From assembly GCF_018588885.1 (NCBI RefSeq), contig NZ_JAFFIW010000026.1, positions 18,229-82,228 of the forward strand: a stretch of 64,000 nucleotides of DNA. Reading direction: 5' to 3'. A program made the position numbers and the translations under genes. Positions 58,228 through 64,000 of this stretch are shown piece after piece. The stretch is from Mesorhizobium sp. dw_380 (lineage in GTDB: Bacteria > Pseudomonadota > Alphaproteobacteria > Rhizobiales > Rhizobiaceae). The notes under the pieces are model-generated. The model was given only the letters and a program-made list of their open reading frames with translations, searched no databases and had not been told where the DNA came from. Each line of letters opens with the position of its first letter. Positions within the stretch are counted from its first letter, which is position 1.

Positions 58228-58474
58228 AAAAGGTGAGGGCTTGCCGCTCATAGGTTCTCGCGCTCGCATGTCCAGTTAGCCGGTTCGTCACCAACGCGTT
58301 GAGTGAGCCGTTGCAGGAACCGACTTACGGCTGATTTTGGGCCCGCAAGGGGACGGGCAGCTTCAGGCTGCGGTTCCTCAAGAGCGGACATTCAGGTTGC
58401 GCGGGCAGTCATCTCAACCACGGCCCAAGCCTGCCAAGCGCAAAGTTGCTCCGCGCAGTTTCTGTTGACGTGTC

Positions 58475-59707
58475 TCAGGCCCCCGTCAATGCGCCATGGA
58501 CGAGTGCGCGCAGCTCTTTGCGCACGGGAATGGCACTCGAAGGCAGCAGTTGCGTGAAGAGAATGACAATCAGGTCGTCGACCGGACTCACCCAGAAGAA
58601 GGTGCCTGCCGCCCCGCCCCAGCCATAGTCGCCCACTTGCGCCGAAATTTGTGCCTTGGCCGGATCGAGGACGACCGAGCCCAACAGACCGAACCCGACG
58701 CCGTCAAACTGGGTTTCGGCCCAAACTTCGGTGGCCATAGAGGCAAGATCTCCCGGTAGGTGATTGCGCGCCGCCAATCTCAAAGTGCGGGGACTGAGGA
58801 TGCGTTCGCCGTTGAGTTCACCTCCAGCCCGCAGCATTTCGGTGAACCGCCAATAGTCGTCGATGGTTCCGACGAGCCCGCCTCCGCCGCAGAACGTATC
58901 AACCCTGCCTTGCCGCCATTCCGAAACCTCCGGCGCTTCGTGCAATGCCATGCCGCCAGCCGTAGCCTCATAGAGCGGGGGAAAACGGCTGATCTCAGAC
59001 TCCGGCACAGAGAAGCCGGTGTCGATCATGCCGAGGGGCTCGAAGATGCGAGTCGCGAAGTACTTGTCGAGCGTCATTCCGGAAACGACTTCCACGATGC
59101 GGCCGATGACATCGGACCCGGTGCTGTATTGCCATTTCGTGCCCGGCTCCCATTCCAATGGCAGCTCGGCGATCCCCCGCACCATCTTGTCGAGCCCACC
59201 GTAAGCAAGGGCGAGGCCGAGTTTTTCTTTGGCATAAGCTTCACCGAGCAGTCCGGGGTTCGTAAAAAGGCTTAGGCCAGATGTGTGGGTCAGCAGATGG
59301 TGGATCGTTATCCTCGTTTTGATGGGCACTGTTTGGTCCAGCGACGTTGCGCCCGGTATCAGAAGTTGACTGTTTTTGAATTCCGGCAGGTAAGCTTCGA
59401 CCGGATCGTCGAGATGCAGGCGCGCCTCCTCGTACAGCATCATCAGCGCGACGGCGGTGACAGGCTTGGTCATAGAGTAGATGCGGGCGATGAGGTCGCG
59501 CTGCCAAGGCCGCTTGGCCTCGACGTCGGCGTGCCCGGCGCAGTCGAAAAAGGCGAGTTCTCCACGACGGGCAATGAGCACTGCACCGCCCGGCCAGCGC
59601 CCGGTGTCGGCATAGCGCTGCATCCACCGCTTCAGTCGCGCCAGCCGCGCCTTGTCGAAGCCGAGGTCCGCAGGAACACGAACTGGTTCACTACCAAATT
59701 GACTCAT
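58475..59707 (-). CDS. Serine hydrolase, class C beta-lactamase family
   Basis: This is a 410-residue EstB/beta-lactamase-fold protein. The SxxK motif YSMTKP is near residue 79, a YST tyrosine motif near 195 and an HTSGLS line near 145. No signal peptide is evident at the chosen ATG, so it is probably cytoplasmic. A TTG 69 bases upstream would add a non-conserved stretch. Esterase or DD-peptidase-like activity is plausible. The substrate is unknown. Confidence 0.9.
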   Translation of the reverse strand: MSQFGSEPVRVPADLGFDKARLARLKRWMQRYADTGRWPGGAVLIARRGELAFFDCAGHADVEAKRPWQRDLIARIYSMTKPVTAVALMMLYEEARLHLDDPVEAYLPEFKNSQLLIPGATSLDQTVPIKTRITIHHLLTHTSGLSLFTNPGLLGEAYAKEKLGLALAYGGLDKMVRGIAELPLEWEPGTKWQYSTGSDVIGRIVEVVSGMTLDKYFATRIFEPLGMIDTGFSVPESEISRFPPLYEATAGGMALHEAPEVSEWRQGRVDTFCGGGGLVGTIDDYWRFTEMLRAGGELNGERILSPRTLRLAARNHLPGDLASMATEVWAETQFDGVGFGLLGSVVLDPAKAQISAQVGDYGWGGAAGTFFWVSPVDDLIVILFTQLLPSSAIPVRKELRALVHGALTGA

Positions 59708-60215
59708 CGCCCAAATGCCCCTGTCGCAAACGGAGGCCCTTTGGACAATCCTGCGCTCTCCCCGCACTATTGCCAATAGTTGTCTGCTTGACCTCCAGTG
59801 AAGCTGCAGACGACGTCTGCTCTCAGGAATCCCAAATGCGGTCCCCTACGGCAGACTTGCGGCGCATTGCCGTCAGGCCGCATTGGGTCACGTGAACGGA
59901 CTGACGGCTTCTAGGCCGAAAGTCATCAGCAAGCGGGTGCCCGCTGGCGACCTCGTTGCGCACCTAAGCACCACAAACAATCTCTATTGGCGGGTGGCTC
60001 AGCCTGGCATGGCATTGCTCGCCAACAGTGACGATCCGATGTCAACGCGGTCGGCGAGGTCCAAGTGCCGTCCTGCTTGGTGTCGATTACCCCCGCTCGT
60101 AAGAGCAGGGGCCGAAATCCCAGGCGTAGCGATCAGCCGGCGGGAAGCGAAACGATCGGCCGCTCGTCCTTAGGCCACTCGGTTCATCCGCCATCCCGCG
60201 TATTTCGAGGCCGGG
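59708..60215. other. Intergenic region in the island
   Basis: No gene is supported in this 508-base gap. It presumably includes the promoter of the serine hydrolase gene. A GCAGACGACGTCTGC palindrome lies at about 59806-59820. Open frames on both strands show random composition. Confidence 0.5.
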
Positions 60216-60256
60216 CAAAAAGGTGCCGCCGAGGCTTGCGGCACGGCGGACCTTTT
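60216..60256 (-). terminator. Terminator of the DUF1236-like gene
   Basis: The arms AAAAGGTGCCGCCG and CGGCGGACCTTTT pair with one bulged base around a 14-base loop. On the minus strand the stem is followed by a T-run, and it lies 21 bases beyond the repeat-protein stop. Confidence 0.75.
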
Positions 60257-60277
60257 GCTTTCGCGATGTTGTCCCGA

Positions 60278-61171
60278 TCAGGCCTCAAGGATCGCCACGA
60301 TCTCGTAGGTGTCCGGATCGACGATGACGATGCGTCCGTCGGCCAGCACGAAATACTCGTAGCGTTCATAAGCGGGGACGATCTTGACGATACGGGCCGG
60401 CAGCCGATGCAGGCGGATCTTATGCCGCGGCACCTCGACGCCGACCGAGATGTCGAAGTCGACACTCGCGACCGGCTGGACGCGGGTCTCGTGGATGATC
60501 TGCGTGATCTGCGTCCTCTGCTCGACCGTCACGTTGTTGATCGAGGCCGTCTTGTTCTGGTCGGTCTGGACGTTGGTGTTGCCCTGGGCGTTCTGCTCGG
60601 TGGTTGTACCGGTCCTACGCTGGGCATTCTGCTGGGTCTGCATCTTGGTCGTACCCTGGGCGTTCTGCTCAGTGGTTGTGCCGGTCTTGCCCTGGGCATT
60701 CTGCTCAGTGTTCTTCATCTCGGTCTTGCCCTGGGCCTGCTCGTTTGTCTTCGAACCCTTCGGGCAGTTGGCCATGCCGGTCTGGCACTTAGCCGTACCC
60801 TGAGCCTGCTCCTCGGTCTTGGTGCCAGCCTGACCCTGGGCCTGCTCATCGGTCTTCATCTTGGTCTTGCCCTGAGCCTGCTGCTCGGTGTTGGTGCCGG
60901 CCTTGCCCTGGGCCTGCTCATCGGTCTTCGCCTTGGTCTTGCCCTGAGCCTGCTGCTCGGTGTTGGCGCCGGCCTTGCCCTGGGCATTCTGCTCGGTCTG
61001 CGACTTCATCTTGCCCTGGGCCTGCTCGCCCGCCTTGCCGCCCTTCTGGCAGTCGGCCTGGCCGGCGGCGCAATTGTCGCCTGCGCTCGGCTGCGCGGAT
61101 TCGGTCTGCGCCATCGCGGCGCCGCAACCGACGCCGAGCGCGATCATGCTCGTGATCAGAAGATGTTTCAT
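60278..61171 (-). CDS. Secreted repeat protein with DUF1236-like C terminus
   Basis: This is a 297-residue exported protein. A signal peptide (about 1-22, ending AMAQ) is followed by about 180 residues of imperfect 11-12-residue repeats around AQGK, TEQN/TEQQ and T-rich linkers. A C-terminal DUF1236-like domain with YEYFVLADGRIVIVDPDTYEIVAIL closes it. Two Cys pairs (CAAGQADCQ and CQTGMANC) interrupt the repeats. The region is very rich in Gln, Lys, Thr and Gly and likely disordered. AGGAG precedes the ATG. A surface or stress role is possible, but the function is unknown. Confidence 0.88.
   Translation of the reverse strand: MKHLLITSMIALGVGCGAAMAQTESAQPSAGDNCAAGQADCQKGGKAGEQAQGKMKSQTEQNAQGKAGANTEQQAQGKTKAKTDEQAQGKAGTNTEQQAQGKTKMKTDEQAQGQAGTKTEEQAQGTAKCQTGMANCPKGSKTNEQAQGKTEMKNTEQNAQGKTGTTTEQNAQGTTKMQTQQNAQRRTGTTTEQNAQGNTNVQTDQNKTASINNVTVEQRTQITQIIHETRVQPVASVDFDISVGVEVPRHKIRLHRLPARIVKIVPAYERYEYFVLADGRIVIVDPDTYEIVAILEA
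60546..61032. repeat. Degenerate tandem repeats inside the DUF1236-like gene
   Basis: Units based on TTGCCCTGGGC(C/A)T(G/T)CTC recur about every 33-39 bases on the plus strand, encoding the AQGK...TEQ protein repeats on the minus strand. Long identical stretches make unequal recombination and length variation likely. Confidence 0.8.
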
Positions 61172-61977
61172 CTGATTTCTCCTCGGAAACTCGGTCCCTT
61201 CATTCCGATAAACCCCAGGCGAAAGGCATTGTTCCGAATTTGCCCGCAAACCCCGGTGGCGTCTTGTGAAAACGCCGACGGCAATTTTTCAGGAACAAGG
61301 CCTGGCCGGCGGCGTTTGGCCAGCGCCGACGGCTGTGGAGATCGCAGGCGCAGCGTAGGAGGCGATTCGCTCACGTCAACGTCACGACGACATGAAGATG
61401 TGCAAAGGCCGCCACCGTTGAGGCCCCGCCGAACCGGCCGGTCCACCTCGCAGTCTCCGTCTGAGCGTCAAGGCCTAAGAATAGCGCCGGCAGACCCGCC
61501 AGCAAAATGGCGGTGCAAGCGAACCGAGCGACATGCACGATAGTCCACGTGCCGCCGGCGGCGTACCCTGCAAAAATGACAGGGTGATTGTTGGCGTCCC
61601 CGCCAGGGCGCCAAAGCAGCCCTGAGGGGTGTTGGTGGGATTACAAGTGGGAGCCGGGCCTGCTTCACACCAACTTGAGAGTTTCGTGGCGACTGCTGCC
61701 ACCAGCGGGCTCGATTGGGCAAAATGGAGATAGACGTGCAATTCGCGCATCGGCAAATCGCCTGATCCACCAGAAAAATTGCATCCAAGTACCGATTAAA
61801 TTCGTTTGCATGATAGCAACGACGGCGAGAAACTGCGGCGCGAAGCCGACTAAGGGTTGGCGCAAACAGTGCCGTGAATCTGAGGGCGCGCTGGCCAGGC
61901 AAAGGTAATCCGACGCATCGGGATTGCCGTTTCGATGTACCGGCGATCTTGACGTCGGATCGCCGAGGAAGAAGAAA
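61172..61977. other. Divergent intergenic region
   Basis: This 806-base gap separates two divergent genes. I find no supportable gene. A minus-strand frame at 61475-61756 contains a CNPTNTPQGCFG stretch that looks slightly protein-like, but nothing supports it. The first 40 bases hold the SD of the repeat protein and the last 20 a GAGGAAGAAG SD for the reductase. Confidence 0.5.
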
Positions 61978-63504
61978 ATGGCTGAAGATCATGTGAAAGC
62001 GGATGGGCCGGATCTGGTCCAGGGCATCTCGTTGTCCGAGCTTCCCGATGGCGGAAAGCTTGTCGGCCATTGCGGCGACGAGCCGGTTCTGCTGGTGCGC
62101 CGGGGAAGCGAGGTTTTCGCCACCTCGGCGACATGCACCCATTACGGCGGACCTCTTGTCGAAGGTCTTGTGGTGGCGGATACCGTTCGGTGTCCCTGGC
62201 ATCACGCGTGCTTCGATTTGCGCACCGGTGAGGCGTTGCGAGCGCCTGCGTTCAATCCACTCGCTTGCTGGTCGGTGGAACAGCGCGATGGCCAGATATT
62301 CGTGGGCGAGAAGCTCAAGCGGACGGTGCCGCAGCCACGCGACGGAAGCGCTGGCCCGATGCCCGACAAGATCGTCATTGTCGGCGGCGGCGCGGCTGGT
62401 TTCGCGGCGGCCGAAATGATGCGGCGCCAGCAGTACCAGGGCAGCATCGTCATGATCAGCGATGACCAAGCGCCGCCCGTCGACCGACCGAACCTCTCCA
62501 AGGACTATCTCGCCGGAAAGGCACCGGAAGATTGGATTCCGCTTCGCGGTGAGAAGTTCTATTCAAAAAACAACATCGACCTGCGTCTCGATACGAAAGC
62601 CGTTCACATCGACCGGCAATCCCGCGAGGTCGTCGTCGCAAATGAGGGCAGGGTCCCTTACGACAGGCTGCTGCTTGCCACAGGGGCAGAACCGGTGCGC
62701 CTTTCCATCCCAGGCGCCGATGAGCCGCACGTACACACGCTGCGCACGTTCGCCGATTGCAAGGCGATCATCAAGCGAGCTACTAACGCGCGCCGCGCTA
62801 TCGTGCTTGGGGCCAGTTTCATCGGCCTGGAAGTAGCTGCGGCCCTGCGTGCTCGGGATATCGAAGTTCATGTCGTGGCGCCGGAAAAACGACCCATGGA
62901 GCGCGTCCTGGGGTCGCAAATGGGCGACTTCGTCCGGGCCCTCCATGAGGAGCATGGCGTCCTATTCCATCTTGACGACACCGCAACCAGCATTGCCGGC
63001 GGCGAGGTGAAATTCAGCAGCGGCGGCACGCTGGCGGCCGATTTCGTCGTCGTCGGCATCGGTGTGCGGCCACGGACCGGGCTTGCCGAAACGGCTGGGC
63101 TGGTCGTTGATCGCGGCGTTGTCGTGGACGCCTTTCTGGAAACGAGCGAGCCAGGAGTATTCGCGGCCGGCGACATTGCGCGCTGGCCAGATCCTCATAG
63201 CGGCGAGAGCATTCGGGTCGAGCATTGGGTGGTTGCAGAGCGGCAGGGGCAGACCGCGGCGCTCAACATGCTCGGCCGGCGGGAGAAATTCGCGGCCGTG
63301 CCGTTCTTCTGGAGCCAGCACTACGACGTCCCGATCAACTATGTCGGCCATGCAGTACGATGGGACGAGATCTCGGTCGATGGCGACATTGCAGCCAAGG
63401 ACTGCCTGCTCCGCTTCAAGCGCGAAGGGCGCACGCTGGCTGTCGCTTCGATGTTCCGGGACCTCGACAGCCTGGAGGCAGAGGTCGAGATGGAGCGCCA
63501 ATAG
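61978..63504 (+). CDS. Rieske/FAD-dependent oxidoreductase (AIFL-like)
   Basis: This is a 508-residue fusion. The N-terminal Rieske domain (about 10-110) has complete 2Fe-2S ligands: Cys53/His55 in CTHYGG and Cys72/His75 in CPWHHACFD. A pyridine nucleotide-disulfide oxidoreductase follows, with the FAD motif IVIVGGGAAGFAAAEMM near residue 130, the NAD motif AIVLGASFIGLEVAAALR near 275 and EPGVFAAGDIA near 400. The layout matches AIFM3-like and ferredoxin reductase-like proteins. GAGGAAGAAG precedes the ATG. It probably moves electrons from NAD(P)H to a ferredoxin or to the Rieske centre. Confidence 0.93.
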   Translation: MAEDHVKADGPDLVQGISLSELPDGGKLVGHCGDEPVLLVRRGSEVFATSATCTHYGGPLVEGLVVADTVRCPWHHACFDLRTGEALRAPAFNPLACWSVEQRDGQIFVGEKLKRTVPQPRDGSAGPMPDKIVIVGGGAAGFAAAEMMRRQQYQGSIVMISDDQAPPVDRPNLSKDYLAGKAPEDWIPLRGEKFYSKNNIDLRLDTKAVHIDRQSREVVVANEGRVPYDRLLLATGAEPVRLSIPGADEPHVHTLRTFADCKAIIKRATNARRAIVLGASFIGLEVAAALRARDIEVHVVAPEKRPMERVLGSQMGDFVRALHEEHGVLFHLDDTATSIAGGEVKFSSGGTLAADFVVVGIGVRPRTGLAETAGLVVDRGVVVDAFLETSEPGVFAAGDIARWPDPHSGESIRVEHWVVAERQGQTAALNMLGRREKFAAVPFFWSQHYDVPINYVGHAVRWDEISVDGDIAAKDCLLRFKREGRTLAVASMFRDLDSLEAEVEMERQ

Positions 63505-63591
63505 CAGCTCACCTTCGTCACTCCGACTCGAAAAGCGCACAGTCGGAATGGCAAAGGCGGAATACGGTCGTGAGTAAAAAGGAGTTCGATT

Positions 63592-63975
63592 ATGTCCACG
63601 GCACAGCAGGAACCAGCGGCTGCCATCAGCTTGCACACGGTCTCGCCCGCCCAGCGTTACTCAAAGATGGTGGAATTTGCCGACGAGGTCGCCGAGCAGG
63701 TGGCCAAGGATGCGCCGACCTTGGTTGAAATCTTCTCCGACGGCCGCCACTGGTATTGCCGGATTCGTCGCGGCGATGAAAAGACCCGACCGATGGGACC
63801 GTATACCAAACTACAGGCAGAGCGGATCGCGCGGCCCTATCCTCAGAGCCTGCTGGTCAACACCCATACTCTCAGGGAACGGCGCCGTGTTCGGCACTTT
63901 GGCGCTCTATGCTCGGGAAGCGCGCGAGATCACAGCCGGCAAAGGACGGTCTTGCTAAGGTCTGCCCTACGCTAG
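63592..63975 (+). CDS. Small protein, C terminus scrambled by a foreign fragment
   Basis: This is a 127-residue frame. The first 80 residues (AQRYSKMVEFADEVAEQVAKDAPTLVEIFSDGRHWYCRIRRGDE) look like a genuine folded protein that I cannot name. From about residue 81 the frame runs through a GAF-domain fragment in the wrong frame, so the native C terminus has been replaced. A good AAAGGAG SD precedes the ATG. Confidence 0.55.
   Translation: MSTAQQEPAAAISLHTVSPAQRYSKMVEFADEVAEQVAKDAPTLVEIFSDGRHWYCRIRRGDEKTRPMGPYTKLQAERIARPYPQSLLVNTHTLRERRRVRHFGALCSGSARDHSRQRTVLLRSALR
63833..63958 (+). pseudogene. GAF domain fragment
   Basis: In the frame shifted from the host gene, 41 codons read GPILRACWSTPILSGNGAVF and then GTLALYAREAREI before a stop. 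The lines GLRACWSTPI and GTFALYYREPREP are hallmarks of GAF domains in rhizobial sensor kinases. Only the C-terminal part of the domain is left, with no kinase part following in the window. Confidence 0.6.
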
Positions 63976-64000
63976 GAGTCGATTGCGAACGTCTTATTTG

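Noticed and set aside
60546..61032. Possible CRISPR or minisatellite outside genes
   Set aside because: The repeats are in frame inside a coding gene and encode a consistent protein repeat.
60065..61543. 492-codon plus-strand frame rich in Leu and Gly
   Set aside because: It is the complement of the repeat protein gene, which has a signal peptide, SD and DUF1236-like end; the apparent membrane repeats are an artefact of the AQGK repeats.
61475..61756. 93-codon minus-strand frame in the divergent spacer
   Set aside because: It has some protein-like wording, but no SD, no recognised family and no neighbour support.
54756..64000. Right attachment site as a copy of the tRNA-His 3' end
   Set aside because: By eye no second copy of the CAACGGTACCA end with its T-arm was found; only short chance matches such as CGGTACC near 57323.

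Overview
The window looks like chromosomal DNA of a Rhizobiales alphaproteobacterium, most like Mesorhizobium or a close relative. This rests on remembered family resemblance, not on a search. Pointers are the high GC content, the Entner-Doudoroff operon order zwf-pgl-edd, a PHB phasin, an acetoacetyl-CoA synthetase, a PdhS-like cell-cycle kinase, a RamB/ScfR-like regulator beside aceA, and a tRNA-His lacking G-1 with A73, an alphaproteobacterial trait.

Region by region. 0.3-4.8 kb: the export half of a Tad/Flp pilus locus (cpaF, tadB, tadC, tadD, cpaA). 4.9-10.2 kb: a small membrane protein, a His-rich multipass membrane protein, a Tat-type multicopper oxidase, a Rossmann/SAF dehydrogenase and proC. 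10.2-19.7 kb: a surface polysaccharide cluster (polymerase/ligase, three glycosyltransferases, a DXD-type protein, a flippase and a Wzz-like chain-length protein). 19.9-30 kb: folD, a GlxA-type AraC regulator, a VWA protein, zwf-pgl-edd, an SDR and an SH3 protein. 30-43.8 kb: polyamine catabolism (puuA/puuB) and uptake (potFGHI), with a HAD phosphatase, a lone receiver protein, aceA and its regulator, and an EamA exporter. 43.9-53 kb: AsmA-like protein, acetoacetyl-CoA synthetase, a 1301-residue PAS histidine kinase, a phasin and a small RNA with three anti-Shine-Dalgarno loops. 53.2 kb to the end: tRNA-His followed by a tyrosine recombinase and an accessory region rich in broken genes. That region holds an alanine dehydrogenase scrap, an in-frame ParB-CapA chimera, an HTH scrap, a serine hydrolase, a repeat protein with a DUF1236-like end, a Rieske/FAD reductase and a GAF scrap.

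The most unusual structure is at 31.46-31.94 kb. A frameshifted four-helix-bundle (23S-IVP/Avd-like) gene sits between arrays of an 8-bp unit (GGGGAGTA) placed in inverted orientation. The module lies exactly between the stop codon of puuA and the start codon of puuB. It looks like an inserted cassette that supplies the puuA stop codon and has displaced the puuB ribosome binding site. Other points of interest are the phasin-linked triple-hairpin RNA, a perfect TTAA-N7-TTAA (CtrA-type) box before the PdhS-like kinase, repeated TGTAAA motifs between aceA and its regulator, and the ParB-CapA fusion.

Start codons were moved from the longest frame to the best-supported site where an SD sequence or a stop/start overlap decided it. 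Domain positions are approximate and read by eye.
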